Positions 35,226 through 44,911 are shown, counted from the first letter of the stretch. The stretch is 62,745 nucleotides of DNA from Zobellella denitrificans (GCF_002237365.1 NZ_NMUO01000011.1:1-62745), one strand, 5' to 3'. Notes: generated by a model from the sequence alone, not told the origin. A program made the numbers and translations.

Positions 35226-36131
35226 ATGAAAATGTTAAGATCCTTACTGTTGGTCCTGCTGCTGCCGGCGGCGCTGGCCCAGGCCAACATCAATCCCCTC
35301 CCCCTGCCGGAAGACAAGGGGCAGCCGGTGGGCCAGATACTGATCCACACCGCCCAGGAGGGTGACAACCTGGCGGCCCTGGCCCGTTACTACGGCGTCA
35401 GTCCCATCCTGATGATGGCGGCCAACCCGGATCAGGATCTGCTGCTGCTGCAGCCGGGCCAGCGGGTCATCATCCCGCACCAGTTGCTGCTGCCCAGGGC
35501 CGAAACCCAGGGCATCGTCATCAACCTGGCGGAACTGCGGCTTTACTACTACCCGGAGCAGGGCAACGAAGTCTATGTGTTTCCCATCGGTATCGGCCGG
35601 GTCGGCCGGGCCACCCCGGAGATGATCACCCGCATCTCCGAGATGCGCAAGAATCCGACCTGGACGCCCACCGCCAACACCCGCCGGGAATACGCCGCCA
35701 AGGGCATCTCCCTGCCGGCGGTGGTGCCGCCGGGGCCGGACAACCCCCTGGGTGACTACGCCATGCGCCTGGCCTACGGCAGCGGCGAATACCTGATCCA
35801 CGGCACCAACGATCCCCTGGACGTGGGCCTGCGCTCCAGCGCCGGCTGCATCCGCATGTACCCCGAGCACGTGGAATGGCTGTTCGCCCAGGTGGGCAAC
35901 GGCACCCGGGTACAGGTCGTGAACCAGGCGCTCAAGGTCAGTACCGATCAGTACGGCCAGACCTTTGTCGAAGCCCACGAACCGCTGACCCCCGAAGGGC
36001 TGGCCGACAACCGTCCGCTGGACCTGAGTGCCCTGATGCCGCTGCTGGAGCAGGGCGCGGACCGCAGCCTGATCGAGGAAGTGATCCAGCGCCAGCAGGG
36101 CGTGCCACAACTGGTGGGCCAACAGTACTGA
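35226..36131 (+). CDS. L,D-transpeptidase (ErfK/YbiS/YcfS family)
   Basis: A 301-residue periplasmic enzyme. Signal peptide residues 1-20 (LRSLLLVLLLPAALAQA); an N-terminal LysM-like repeat (IHTAQEGDNLAALARYYGVSPILMMAANP and PGQRVIIP); then the YkuD catalytic domain with YLIHGTND and the active cysteine C208 in LRSSAGCIRMYP. Such enzymes attach Braun lipoprotein to peptidoglycan or make 3-3 crosslinks. An lpp-like gene ending in lysine is encoded 0.4 kb away, which suggests that this enzyme anchors it. ATG 35226 has AGAAACAGAG before it. Confidence 0.93.
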   Translation: MKMLRSLLLVLLLPAALAQANINPLPLPEDKGQPVGQILIHTAQEGDNLAALARYYGVSPILMMAANPDQDLLLLQPGQRVIIPHQLLLPRAETQGIVINLAELRLYYYPEQGNEVYVFPIGIGRVGRATPEMITRISEMRKNPTWTPTANTRREYAAKGISLPAVVPPGPDNPLGDYAMRLAYGSGEYLIHGTNDPLDVGLRSSAGCIRMYPEHVEWLFAQVGNGTRVQVVNQALKVSTDQYGQTFVEAHEPLTPEGLADNRPLDLSALMPLLEQGADRSLIEEVIQRQQGVPQLVGQQY

Positions 36132-36138
36132 GTCAACA

Positions 36139-36165
36139 AACAAGGGTGCCGCTGGCACCCTTGTT
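36139..36165. terminator. Terminator after the L,D-transpeptidase gene
   Basis: AACAAGGGTGCC-GCT-GGCACCCTTGTT, twelve pairs. T-richness is modest on both sides and better leftward (TTTGTT), so it may be bidirectional. Confidence 0.75.
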
Positions 36166-36269
36166 CATTCAGCCCTACTCGATCCGCCCCCACCCATGAC
36201 ATCCAGGCTGTCCACCCTGAGATAGGCATTGCCCGGGGAAAGCCCCAGGGCACCTAAGTAACCGATCAT
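36165..36269 (-). CDS. Doubtful 34-codon ORF
   Basis: It encodes MIGYLGALGLSPGNAYLRVDSL followed by a Gly-rich tail, ending directly at the hairpin at 36139-36165. The peptide reads like real coding sequence, but there is no ribosome site and no family is recognised. It could be a remnant of a longer gene. Confidence 0.22.
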   Translation of the reverse strand: MIGYLGALGLSPGNAYLRVDSLDVMGGGGSSRAE

Positions 36270-36490
36270 AATAGAGCTACATCAACCGTGTCCCGCACGC
36301 AGACACACCGTGAACCCATTCCTGAGGGCTCCGCCGCACCGATATCGCGGAAACAGCTATGGGTAATGCGACTAACACCGCCGGCAGTGTGTTGCCTGGC
36401 GGCTGCGGGAGGCGCCTCATCCTTCAACCTGAGAAAAGCGGGTAAATGGTCAGGCCAATCTTCCGGCTCGGCAGGCCCGGCGCCAGAAAC
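36270..36490. other. Gene-free spacer
   Basis: Together with its flanks, 36132-36535 holds no convincing gene. Open frames on both strands here lack ribosome sites and recognisable sequence. Confidence 0.5.
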
Positions 36491-36521
36491 AAAAAAGCCT
36501 GACCAGTGGCCAGGCTTTTTT
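36491..36521. terminator. Terminator of lpp
   Basis: AAAAAAGCCTG pairs with CAGGCTTTTTT around a nine-base loop. It is T-flanked on both strands and lies 14 bases past the lpp stop on the minus strand. Confidence 0.9.
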
Positions 36522-36535
36522 CCGTGCAACCAATG

Positions 36536-36778
36536 TTACTTGGTGTAACGGCCCATCTGATCCAGACGAGAGTTGGCGCGGTCGGCAGAAGCGCGAGCTT
36601 CGGCAACGTCGGCGGCCAGACGGTCGATCTTGGCAGAGTTCATTTGCTGGCCTTGTTGTACGGCCTGTACGTCCTGGGCCAGGCTATCCAGCTTGCTTTC
36701 CAGAGCGGTAGTAGAGCTACAGCCAGCCAGCAACAGAGCACTAACAACACCACCTACTAACATCATTTTATTACGCAT
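36536..36778 (-). CDS. lpp: Major outer membrane lipoprotein (Braun lipoprotein)
   Basis: An 80-residue lipoprotein. Signal peptide with lipobox LLLAGC (Cys at residue 20), then a continuous heptad-repeat coiled coil (SSTTALESKLDSLAQDVQAVQQ...RASADRANSRLDQM) and a C-terminal YTK whose lysine can be linked to peptidoglycan. It ties the outer membrane to the cell wall. ATG 36778 has AAGGAGCAGGT before it, a strong site; the longer frame from 36877 is leader. The L,D-transpeptidase that could make the link is nearby on the opposite strand. Confidence 0.93.
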   Translation of the reverse strand: MRNKMMLVGGVVSALLLAGCSSTTALESKLDSLAQDVQAVQQGQQMNSAKIDRLAADVAEARASADRANSRLDQMGRYTK

Positions 36779-36908
36779 TACCTGCTCCTTGTTTTTTTTG
36801 GGAGTCAAAAAGACCACATTAGGCGCCATAAGTATGGACGAAGTTCCCTGCTTATCGCAAATTATTTTATAGACCATGACATTAGGAATTTTTGCTTAAC
36901 GTCATGAT

Positions 36909-37379
36909 TTAACGTTTGTTTGCTCGTTTTTTGCGCACATAGAGGGTCCGCTCCACCTCGGCGATGAGTTCTCCCCGTTCGTCCAGGATATTGATCCGGA
37001 AATGGGGGAAGTATTTTTCACCCTGCTCGGTGGCACGAAGGATCTCGTCCACTCGTTCGCGACTCAGATGGACATCGGCGTAGACCCGCCCCCGACCCGG
37101 TTTGAGGAAAGTGATCTTGGCCGCCCTGTCCCATACATGGTAGTCCTGCCCCAGCACCGCCATCAGCATCATGGCATAGACCGGATCCGTCATCGAGAAC
37201 AGGCTACCCCCATACTGGGTACGGTTGGCGTTTTTGTTCCACCAGCGCAGCACCAGCCCCACCCGGCAGTAGCTGTAGTCGGAGCTGAGCCGCTCGATGC
37301 GGATCCCCGCCCCCCAGAAGGGGGGCCAGCCGTTCAACAGGCGGCGCAATAGCCAGGGGCGAGAAAATATCAGCCTCAT
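36909..37379 (-). CDS. DUF4442 hotdog-fold protein (putative thioesterase)
   Basis: A 156-residue protein of the DUF4442/YiiD-C-like hotdog family. Features are LLNGWPPFWGAGIRIERLSSD, the helix TQYGGSLFSMTDPVYAMML (about residues 54-72; the central hotdog helix) and DRAAKITFLKPGRGRVYADVHLS. Members are acyl-CoA thioesterase-like, and the substrate is unknown. The ATG at 37379 has little ribosome-site support, so the start could be slightly different. It lies between lpp and fur. Confidence 0.85.
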   Translation of the reverse strand: MRLIFSRPWLLRRLLNGWPPFWGAGIRIERLSSDYSYCRVGLVLRWWNKNANRTQYGGSLFSMTDPVYAMMLMAVLGQDYHVWDRAAKITFLKPGRGRVYADVHLSRERVDEILRATEQGEKYFPHFRINILDERGELIAEVERTLYVRKKRANKR

Positions 37380-37553
37380 AAACTCATCAGACCAGTTAAC
37401 ATTGAAGCCGATACTAACAAAGACGCATCATCCTTGTCAGCCCTCTCGCCGGGATCCTGGCCATTCGCCCGCAGGCCAGATTGAGGTTGCCATCAGGGGC
37501 GGGAAGAAGCACAATAAAAGCAATACCCAAACGAAATGCGAACCTTTATTTTT

Positions 37554-37985
37554 ATGGCTGACAACAATCAAGCACTGAAAAAAGCAGGGCTCAAGGTGAC
37601 GCTACCGCGAGTGAAGATACTCGAGCTGCTGCAACAACCGGAAACCCAGCATGTCAGTGCGGAAGATCTGTATAAGCTGCTGATCGACCAAGGGGAAGAA
37701 ATCGGCCTGGCGACCGTCTACCGGGTTCTGAACCAATTCGACGATGCCGGTATCGTTACCCGTCATCATTTCGAGGGCGGCAAGTCGGTGTTCGAGCTGG
37801 CTACCCAGGAGCACCATGACCATCTGGTATGCCTGGACTGTGGCAAGGTCATCGAGTTCCACGACGAGATCATCGAGCAGCGCCAGCGCGACATCGCCAG
37901 CCAGTACAATATCAAGCTCACCAACCACAGCCTGTACTTATACGGCCATTGCACCAACGAGCAGTGCAACCACAACGACGACTGA
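37554..37985 (+). CDS. fur: Ferric uptake regulator Fur
   Basis: The global Fe(II)-dependent repressor. The 143 residues match the family. N-terminal winged helix (ALKKAGLKVTLPRVKILELLQ, ATVYRVLNQFDDAGIVTRHHFEGGKSVFEL), regulatory metal region with HHDHLVC, and zinc ligands in CLDCGK and CTNEQC. I chose ATG 37554 (MADNNQALKKAG) to match E. coli; an in-frame ATG at 37536 would add six residues, and neither has a strong ribosome site. A terminator follows 27 bases after the stop. Confidence 0.96.
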   Translation: MADNNQALKKAGLKVTLPRVKILELLQQPETQHVSAEDLYKLLIDQGEEIGLATVYRVLNQFDDAGIVTRHHFEGGKSVFELATQEHHDHLVCLDCGKVIEFHDEIIEQRQRDIASQYNIKLTNHSLYLYGHCTNEQCNHNDD

Positions 37986-38012
37986 CGCCCCACTGGTCGT
38001 CCGCCAGACACC

Positions 38013-38041
38013 AAAAAGCCGCGACCGGGTCGCGGCTTTTT
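38013..38041. terminator. Bidirectional terminator between fur and glnS
   Basis: AAAAAGCCGCGAC-CGG-GTCGCGGCTTTTT, a 13-pair stem with A/T flanks on both sides. It serves fur rightward and glnS leftward. Confidence 0.92.
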
Positions 38042-38081
38042 ATTGGATGACAAGGGGCCGCCGGTGACGGCCCCTGCGGGC

Positions 38082-39743
38082 TCAACCCTCTTCCTTGCCC
38101 CAGGAATCACGCAGGGCGACGGTCAGGTTGAACACCAACCCCTCGGCCTTGTTGTCCCGGCAGAAGTAGCCTTCCCGCTCGAACTGGAACGCCTTTTCCG
38201 GCTCCGCACGGGTCAGGGAGGGTTCCACCACGGCGTCCTTCAGCACCAGCAGGGAACGCGGGTTCAGCGCCTGCTCGAAGGACTCCGCCGCCCCCGGGTT
38301 GGGCACGCTGAACAGCCGATCGTAGATCCGCACCTCGGCGGGTACGCCATGACTGGCGGAGACCCAGTGGATCACGCCCTTGACCTTGCGGCCATCGGCC
38401 GGATCCTTGCCCAGGGTATCGGGGTCGTAGCTGCAGTAGAGGGTGGTGATGCGGCCATCGGCATCCTTCTCCACCCGCTCGGCCTTGATCACATAGGCGT
38501 TGCGCAGTCGCACTTCCTTGCCCAGCACCAGCCGCTTGTACTTCTTGTTGGCCTCCTCCCGGAAATCCGCCTCGTCGATGTACAGCTCGCGGGTGAAGGG
38601 CAGCTCCCGGTTGCCCATCTCGGGCTTGTTCGGGTGATTGGGCGCACTCAGGGTTTCCAGGTGATCCTCGGCCAGGTTTTCGATCACCAGCCGTAGCGGA
38701 CGCAGCACCGCCATGGCCCGCGGCGCGTTCTCGTTGAGATCGTCGCGGATGCAGGCTTCCAGCATGCTCATCTCGACGGTGTTGTCCTGTTTGGTCACAC
38801 CGATGCGCTGGCAGAATTCACGGATGGAGGCCGGGGTATAACCGCGGCGGCGCAGACCGGAGATGGTGGGCATGCGCGGATCATCCCAGCCTTCCACGTG
38901 ACCGTCGGTCACCAGCTGGTTCAGCTTGCGCTTGGACATCACGGTGTATTCCAGGTTGAGCCGGGAAAACTCGTACTGGCGCGGATGGCAGTCGATGCTG
39001 ATGTTGTCGAGCACCCAGTCGTACAGGCGGCGGTTGTCCTGGAACTCCAGGGTACAGAGGGAATGGGTGATGCCTTCGATGGCATCGGAGATGCAATGGG
39101 TAAAGTCGTACATGGGATAGATGCACCACTTGTCCCCGGTCTGGTGATGGTGGGCAAAGCGTACCCGGTACAAGACGGGATCGCGCATCACCATAAAAGG
39201 CGAGGCCATGTCTATCTTGGCGCGCAGGCAGGCTTCACCTTCCTTGAACTCGCCGTTGCGCATGCGGGCGAACAGGGCCAGGTTTTCGTCCACCGGCCTG
39301 TCCCGGTAAGGACTGTTGCGTCCCGGCGTGGTCAGGGTGCCACGGTATTCGCGGATCTGCTCCGGCGCCAGCTCGTCCACATAGGCCAGGCCCTTCTCGA
39401 TAAGCTCCACCGCGTAGCCGTGCAGCCGGTCGAAATAGTCGGAGGAATAACGGACATCGCCACTCCATTCGAAGCCGAGCCAGTGCACATCGCGCTTGAT
39501 GGACTCGACGTATTCGACGCTTTCCTTCTCCGGGTTGGTGTCGTCGAAACGCAGGTTGCACTGTCCCTGGTAGTCCTGGGCGATCCCGAAGTTGAGACAA
39601 ATGGACTTGGCATGGCCGATGTGCAAATAGCCATTCGGCTCTGGCGGGAAACGGGTCTGTACCGACTGATGTTTGCCGCTGGCCAAATCTTCATCGATGA
39701 TTTGGCGAATAAAATTGCTGGGACGATGGTCCGCCTGACTCAT
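38082..39743 (-). CDS. glnS: Glutaminyl-tRNA synthetase
   Basis: A class I synthetase charging tRNA-Gln. The 553 residues match E. coli GlnS (554). The HIGH-like motif is HIGHAK in [22 protein letters not shown] (about residue 40); VMSKRKL is the KMSKS-like loop. The C-terminal beta-barrel anticodon domain is complete. TCGAGGTGC precedes the ATG. It is a single-gene unit with a terminator shared with fur. Confidence 0.97.
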   Translation of the reverse strand: MSQADHRPSNFIRQIIDEDLASGKHQSVQTRFPPEPNGYLHIGHAKSICLNFGIAQDYQGQCNLRFDDTNPEKESVEYVESIKRDVHWLGFEWSGDVRYSSDYFDRLHGYAVELIEKGLAYVDELAPEQIREYRGTLTTPGRNSPYRDRPVDENLALFARMRNGEFKEGEACLRAKIDMASPFMVMRDPVLYRVRFAHHHQTGDKWCIYPMYDFTHCISDAIEGITHSLCTLEFQDNRRLYDWVLDNISIDCHPRQYEFSRLNLEYTVMSKRKLNQLVTDGHVEGWDDPRMPTISGLRRRGYTPASIREFCQRIGVTKQDNTVEMSMLEACIRDDLNENAPRAMAVLRPLRLVIENLAEDHLETLSAPNHPNKPEMGNRELPFTRELYIDEADFREEANKKYKRLVLGKEVRLRNAYVIKAERVEKDADGRITTLYCSYDPDTLGKDPADGRKVKGVIHWVSASHGVPAEVRIYDRLFSVPNPGAAESFEQALNPRSLLVLKDAVVEPSLTRAEPEKAFQFEREGYFCRDNKAEGLVFNLTVALRDSWGKEEG

Positions 39744-39848
39744 TCATGCACCTCGAGTGTGGGGATAGCATAATCAAACGCTCATGATCCATGATCTCCG
39801 CCCGGGGCTCAATAGGCAGAGCCGGAATAACCGGCTTTACCATCAATA

Positions 39849-39868
39849 AAGCCGCCCGCAGGCGGCTT
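39849..39868 (-). terminator. Terminator of the pha operon
   Basis: AAGCCGCC-CGCA-GGCGGCTT, followed on the minus strand only by TATTG. The stem is good but the T-tract is weak. It lies seven bases past the phaC stop. Confidence 0.65.
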
Positions 39869-39875
39869 GAGAGGC

Positions 39876-41660
39876 TCAGTCTTCTATCGGCAGCGCCTGC
39901 TGCACATAGCGGCCCGGCGCCGGCATCAGGCCCGGGCACTCGGCACTGCCCACCGCCCGCGCCGGCACCGGCTGCTCACCCAGGTAGGGCGTCACCCACT
40001 GCTGCCAGTGCGGCCACCAGGAGCCGCCTTCCCGCCTGGCGGACGCCAGCCATTGCTCTGCACTCTTGAAAGGGGCATCGCTCAGCCAGTAGCCGTACTT
40101 GTTCTTGTTCGGCGGGTTGACCACACCGGCCACATGCCCTGACTCGCCAAGCACCAGGGTGGTCTCACTGCCGAGCAGTCTGGACCCCATGAAAGTCGCA
40201 TCCCACAGGGCGATATGATCTTCCTTGGTGGAGAGGAAATAGCTGGGCGTCTTCACCTTGGACAGGTCGATGCCGAAGTTGCCCACCTTCACCTCGCCGG
40301 CCCGGCTCAGCCGGTTGTTCAGGTACAGCTCCCGCAGCAGGAAACTGGCGCAGGTGGCGCTCAGGTTGGTGCTGTCGCTGTTCCAGTACAGGATATCGAA
40401 ATCCGCCGGCTCTTCGCCTTTCAGGTAGTTGTCGATGTAATAGTTCCAGTACAGGCTGTTTTCCCGCAGCAGGCTGAAGGTCACCGCCATCTGCCGGCCA
40501 TCGAAGAAACCCTGGGCATCGTTCATCTGCTCCATGGCGCCGACCACGGGCTCGTTGATGAAGACCCCCACCTCTCCCGGCTGGGTGAAGTCCAGCAGGG
40601 TGGTCAGGAAGGTCGCGCTCTTGACCCTGGGCTTCATCCGCCGGGCCGCGTACAGGGCCATGGTGGAAGCCAGCAGGGTACCACCGATGCAGTAGCCGAT
40701 GGCGTTCACTTCCTTCTCGCCGGTGATCTGCTCGATCACCCGGATCGCTTCCATGGTGCCGGAGTGGATCAGATCCTGGAAGCCGATGCTGGCCTGCTCC
40801 TTGCCCGGATTGCGCCAGGACATGATAAAGACCGTATGGCCCTGATCCCTGAGCCAGCGCACCAGGGAGTTCTGCTCCTTGAGATCCAGGATGTAGAACT
40901 TGTTGATAAAGGGCGGCACCACCAGCAACGGAGTCTGGTGCACCGTCTCGGTGCTGGCCTGGTACTGGATCAGCTCGAAGATGTCGTTCCTGAACACCAC
41001 CTCGCCGGGGGTGGTGGCCAGATCCTGGCCCAGGGTAAAGGCGGACTGCCGGGTCATGCGGATCTTGAGCAGGTTGGCGCTGGCGGCCAGGTCTTCCTGG
41101 AACAACTCGATGCCCTTGACCAGGTTGGCTCCCTTTTCCTCCAGGGTCCGGTGCAACAGTTCGGGGTTGCTCCAGATAAAGTTGGTGGGCGACAGGGCGT
41201 TGATGGTCTGGCGAAAGAAAAAGTGCAGCCGCTGGCGCACCGGCTCGGGCAGACCTTCCACCACGTCCAGCATATTGGCCAAGGACTTGGCGAAATGCAG
41301 GTAGGACTGGCGCATAAAGTCGAAGTGGGGATCCTCCCGCCAGGATTTATGCTGAAAGCGCCGCTCGCCGGGCGGATCCTGGATCAGGCTGACGGCATCC
41401 TTGTCCAGCGTCTTGACCATGCTGTTCTGGCAGATGGCCAGCTGGCCCTGCCACCACTGCATCTGCAGGTCGAGCAGCCGCATCGGGTTGGTCGAGACCG
41501 CGTCATAAAAGGTCTTCAGATCCTGGGCATTGACTTCCGATAACGCCTGGGTCACCGGGTTGTCTCCCAGGCTGGCACGTTGCATGTCCGACCACATGGT
41601 CTCATTCCACTGAAAGAACTGACGTATGGGATCGGTACCGTTATACATATCTTGCTGCAT
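39876..41660 (-). CDS. phaC: Class I polyhydroxyalkanoate synthase
   Basis: Polymerises (R)-3-hydroxyacyl-CoA into PHA on the granule surface. The 594 residues fit class I. The lipase-box-like nucleophile motif is GYCIGG (Cys in place of Ser); the catalytic Asp is in STKEDHIA and the general-base His in GESGHVAG. Other family segments are PPFINKFYILDL and VFIMSWRNPG. An AGGGAGGGACA ribosome site precedes ATG 41660. It ends the phaB-phaA-phaP-phaC operon, 128 bases after phaP. Confidence 0.96.
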   Translation of the reverse strand: MQQDMYNGTDPIRQFFQWNETMWSDMQRASLGDNPVTQALSEVNAQDLKTFYDAVSTNPMRLLDLQMQWWQGQLAICQNSMVKTLDKDAVSLIQDPPGERRFQHKSWREDPHFDFMRQSYLHFAKSLANMLDVVEGLPEPVRQRLHFFFRQTINALSPTNFIWSNPELLHRTLEEKGANLVKGIELFQEDLAASANLLKIRMTRQSAFTLGQDLATTPGEVVFRNDIFELIQYQASTETVHQTPLLVVPPFINKFYILDLKEQNSLVRWLRDQGHTVFIMSWRNPGKEQASIGFQDLIHSGTMEAIRVIEQITGEKEVNAIGYCIGGTLLASTMALYAARRMKPRVKSATFLTTLLDFTQPGEVGVFINEPVVGAMEQMNDAQGFFDGRQMAVTFSLLRENSLYWNYYIDNYLKGEEPADFDILYWNSDSTNLSATCASFLLRELYLNNRLSRAGEVKVGNFGIDLSKVKTPSYFLSTKEDHIALWDATFMGSRLLGSETTLVLGESGHVAGVVNPPNKNKYGYWLSDAPFKSAEQWLASARREGGSWWPHWQQWVTPYLGEQPVPARAVGSAECPGLMPAPGRYVQQALPIED

Positions 41661-41787
41661 TGTCCCTCCCTGATTGAGATAGCGCCCGCAAGAGCAGGGA
41701 AATACGGCAACGACAACGGGAAGGAGCCCTGAGAGCCCCTTCCCTGGCTGTATCTATATCCCCGACGGGCTAGGCCATCCCAGACGG

Positions 41788-42123
41788 TTATTTTTTCTGG
41801 GCGTCTGCGGCCAGGGCATCGAGGCCGGCCTTGAACTCCTGGGCCAGGTCGGCCAGCTTCTTGCCGTCTTCGATCATCTGCTGGCTGATGCGGGTCATGG
41901 TTTCCAGTTGCTTGGCGCCACAGCTGACCAGGCTCTGCACGTCCTTGACCTGGCTGTTGGCCTGCAGCTGGGCCAGGCCGATATCGGCATACTGGCGGGC
42001 GGCTTCAAGCTGGAGGTTGGTCAGATCGGTGAAGTTCTTGGCCACCAGCTGGTTGTATTTCATCAGGGGGCCGAAGGCCTTTTCGGTTTGATCGTTAAAG
42101 CTTTTGAAAATATCGGTGTACAT
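41788..42123 (-). CDS. phaP: Phasin family protein
   Basis: A 111-residue helical granule-associated protein that coats PHA inclusions and limits their size. It begins MYTDIFKSFNDQTEKAFGPLMKYNQLVAKNFTDLTNLQLEAARQY, a typical phasin opening, with no membrane segment and amphipathic helices throughout and a lysine-rich end (DAQKK). AAGGAACTGGTT precedes ATG 42123; the longer frame from 42225 overlaps phaA's 3' end and is rejected. Confidence 0.9.
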   Translation of the reverse strand: MYTDIFKSFNDQTEKAFGPLMKYNQLVAKNFTDLTNLQLEAARQYADIGLAQLQANSQVKDVQSLVSCGAKQLETMTRISQQMIEDGKKLADLAQEFKAGLDALAADAQKK

Positions 42124-42176
42124 AACCAGTTCCTTAAAGGGAAAGTAAATCGTTGTTATTCGGGCGGCGTCTTGCC

Positions 42177-43385
42177 TCAGACCCGTTTCAGTACTACTGC
42201 GGTGCCCATGCCACCGCCCACGCACAGGGACGCCAGCCCCAGGGTGGAACCGCTGCGCTGCAGCTCATACAGCAGGGTAACCAGGATGCGGTTGCCCGAA
42301 GCACCCAGCGGATGACCCAGGGCGATGGCGCCGCCGTTCATGTTGGTCTTCTCCAGCAGCGCCTGCTCGGCGATGTCGTATTTGCCGGAAAGCTGTCTGA
42401 CCACGCCCAGCGCCTGGCCGGCGAAGGCTTCGTTGAGCTCCAGGCGCTCCATCTGCTCGAGCTTGAGGCCGCCGCGGGACAGCGCCTGGTCGATAGCCGG
42501 CACCGGGCCCAGCCCCATGATCTCGGGGTCGATACCGCCCTGGCCATAGCTGACCACTTCCGCCAAGGGAGTCAGGCCGTATTTCTCCACGGCCGACTTG
42601 CTGGCCACGATAATGGCGCTGCCGCCGTCGTTGATGCCGGAGGCGTTGCCCGCCGTGACCGAGCCATCAGGCTTGAAAGCCGGGCGCAGCTTGGCCAGGG
42701 TCTCGAGGGTGGTGCCGGCCTTGGGATACTCGTCGGTGTCGACGGTGAGGGTTTCCTTGCGGCTTTTCACTTCCACCGGCACTATCTCGGCCTTGAAGTG
42801 ACCGGCTTCAATCGCCGCCACCGCCTTGGCCTGGCTGGCCACGGCCAGGGCATCCTGCTCGTCGCGGCTGATCTTTTCCTGGGCCACCACGTTTTCGGCG
42901 GTCACGCCCATGTGGTACTTGTTGAACACATCGGTCAGGCCGTCGCTGATCAGCAGGTCGGACAGGGCCATGTCGCCCATCTTGTTGCCGCCCCGCAGAT
43001 CGCCTTTCACCACGAAGGGGATCTGGGACATGTTTTCACAGCCGGCGGCCACCACCACTTCGGCATCGCCCGCCTTGATATGGGCACAGGCGTCCATCAG
43101 GGTCTTCATGCCGCTGCCACACACCATGTTCAGGGTGTAAGCCGGCACTCCGGCCGGAATGCCCGCGGCCAGTGCCGCCTGGCGACCCACGCCCATGCCC
43201 TGGCCGGCACTCACCACGTTGCCGACGATCACTTCGTTGACCTTGTCCGGCGACAGGCCGGCCTGCGCCAGTGCGCCTTTGATGGCAATGCCGGCCAGCT
43301 CTGCGGCAGGAACGGTTTTCAGGGCACCGCAGAAACTGCCGATGGGGGTGCGTTTGGCCGCAACAATATATACAGATTCAGACAT
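42177..43385 (-). CDS. phaA: Acetyl-CoA acetyltransferase (beta-ketothiolase)
   Basis: Condenses two acetyl-CoA to acetoacetyl-CoA. The 402 residues are within the thiolase range. The acyl-enzyme Cys is in NMVCGSGMK (about residue 89), the His in NGGAIALGHPLGASG, and the second Cys in SLCVGGGMG. It sits between phaB and phaP on one strand, so a biosynthetic role in polyhydroxybutyrate is the natural reading. The spacing to phaB is 38 bases. Confidence 0.95.
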   Translation of the reverse strand: MSESVYIVAAKRTPIGSFCGALKTVPAAELAGIAIKGALAQAGLSPDKVNEVIVGNVVSAGQGMGVGRQAALAAGIPAGVPAYTLNMVCGSGMKTLMDACAHIKAGDAEVVVAAGCENMSQIPFVVKGDLRGGNKMGDMALSDLLISDGLTDVFNKYHMGVTAENVVAQEKISRDEQDALAVASQAKAVAAIEAGHFKAEIVPVEVKSRKETLTVDTDEYPKAGTTLETLAKLRPAFKPDGSVTAGNASGINDGGSAIIVASKSAVEKYGLTPLAEVVSYGQGGIDPEIMGLGPVPAIDQALSRGGLKLEQMERLELNEAFAGQALGVVRQLSGKYDIAEQALLEKTNMNGGAIALGHPLGASGNRILVTLLYELQRSGSTLGLASLCVGGGMGTAVVLKRV

Positions 43386-43423
43386 AAATAATGCTCACTC
43401 CGTTGATAACAGGCCAGCGGGCC

Positions 43424-44170
43424 TTACTTCATATAGAGACCGCCGTTGACCGACAGGGTTTCACCGGTAATGTAACCGCCGTATTCACCGGCCAGGTACA
43501 ATACCGCTCCGGCCACTTCTTCGGTGGTAGCCAACCGCTTGAGGGGAATGGTGGCCTTGATGGAATCCAGCACGTCTTCACGAATGGCGGTCACCATGGG
43601 GGTCGCGGTATAACCGGGCGCCACGGCATTGACGCAGACACCAAAGCGCGCACCTTCCGCGGCCAGGGCCTTGGTAAAACCGATCATGCCCGCCTTGGCG
43701 GCGGAATAGTTCACCTGACCGTATTGCCCCTTGAGGCCATTGACGGAAGAGATATTGATGATGCGACCGCTGCCCTGCTCACACATTTGATTGAATATGG
43801 GTTGGGTAACGCTGAACAGGCTGTTGAGGTTGGTGTCCATCACTTCCTGCCACTGCTGGAAGGTCATTTTCTTGAAGGTGGCATCGCGGGTGATGCCGGC
43901 GTTGTTGACCAGGACATCGATATGTCCCAGCTTACGCAGGGTTTCGGCCAGTACTTCGCTGACCCCGTTGTGATCGCTCACATCCAGTGCCAGCAACTGG
44001 ATGTCCTTGTCGGCCAGGTTTTCTTCCTGCAACCAGTTGGTGGCCTGTTGTTCTTTTCCTGGACGGTGTGTCGCCACAACCTTGTATCCATTTTCCAAAA
44101 ACAAACGGCACACTTCTGTTCCTATTCCACCGGCGGCTCCGGTCACCAGCGCAACTTTTTTATCAGTCAT
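43424..44170 (-). CDS. phaB: Acetoacetyl-CoA reductase
   Basis: An NADPH-dependent SDR producing (R)-3-hydroxybutyryl-CoA for PHB synthesis. The 248 residues match PhaB. Cofactor motif TGAAGGIGTEV (about residue 10), NNAG, and the catalytic Ser/Tyr/Lys in ISSVNGLKGQYGQVNYSAAKAG. I chose ATG 44170 because AAAGGA lies nine bases before it; ATG 44179 sits right against that site. It is the first gene of the pha operon, behind a long gene-free region. Confidence 0.94.
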   Translation of the reverse strand: MTDKKVALVTGAAGGIGTEVCRLFLENGYKVVATHRPGKEQQATNWLQEENLADKDIQLLALDVSDHNGVSEVLAETLRKLGHIDVLVNNAGITRDATFKKMTFQQWQEVMDTNLNSLFSVTQPIFNQMCEQGSGRIINISSVNGLKGQYGQVNYSAAKAGMIGFTKALAAEGARFGVCVNAVAPGYTATPMVTAIREDVLDSIKATIPLKRLATTEEVAGAVLYLAGEYGGYITGETLSVNGGLYMK

Positions 44171-44911
44171 CAAATCCATTCCTTTGTTTACAGCCATATC
44201 AAATTCGGCGATACACCGATATCACAGGTAAGGCTCCTCTTGTTCAAGCCAGAAGCAATACCAAAATCCTCGTACTCTCTTTAACTTTTTTATTTAAGCT
44301 TGAGCGTCTTGACCAAACCACTATAAGCCTATTTTTATGACAAATAAATTAACTTTAGTCGTTTTTTTCATTAAACAGCCTCACTTAAAAGCCAATACTA
44401 TTCAATAGATAAATATCAGAATAAAAAACCAAGGAAGACATAAACTGCAATCTAAAAAACCAAAAATAACGTACCGCTGGCGTTTTACTCCAGCAATGTA
44501 AACCCTCTCGTCGCATTCGCAGCCCGCTCGCAAGCTCCCAGGTTCATATCTGAAATATCATCAACGACATCCGGGTGTGCATTTTCAAATAAAACCAGAA
44601 CCGTAAAATGAAACAGACACTTTACACCGCTAGTGTTATTACTCTGCGCCTGTCTTGTTCTGGTGCATTATTCTTCAACCGGTATTTACTTTTACACCAT
44701 ATCGGGGCATCGAAGCACCACAAGGCAGCAAGGTAATCATCCACGCCCCGGCTACGTCCATCGCCTGCCATTGGCGGCGGGATAGGCCTCGCTCGCAGGC
44801 CTTCGCGCCTGCGCGGCCCCTTCCCCGCCACAGGGTTGCCGCATAAATCGACGGCCATTGCACATTCTTAGAGCAAACAGCCTGATTTCGTTGGTAACGC
44901 GGCTTTGAGTG
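44171..44911. other. Gene-free gap between the pha operon and tRNA-Asn cluster
   Basis: About 740 bases with no convincing gene. The half next to phaB (about 44270-44470) is strikingly AT-rich for this genome and probably holds the leftward pha promoter; I could not choose between several AT-rich -10 candidates. The right half is GC-typical, with only short unsupported frames (44622-44940). Confidence 0.5.

Noticed and set aside
36266..36548. Overlapping 86-88 codon frames on both strands between the L,D-transpeptidase and lpp
   Set aside because: No ribosome sites, no recognisable sequence, and they run through the lpp terminator.
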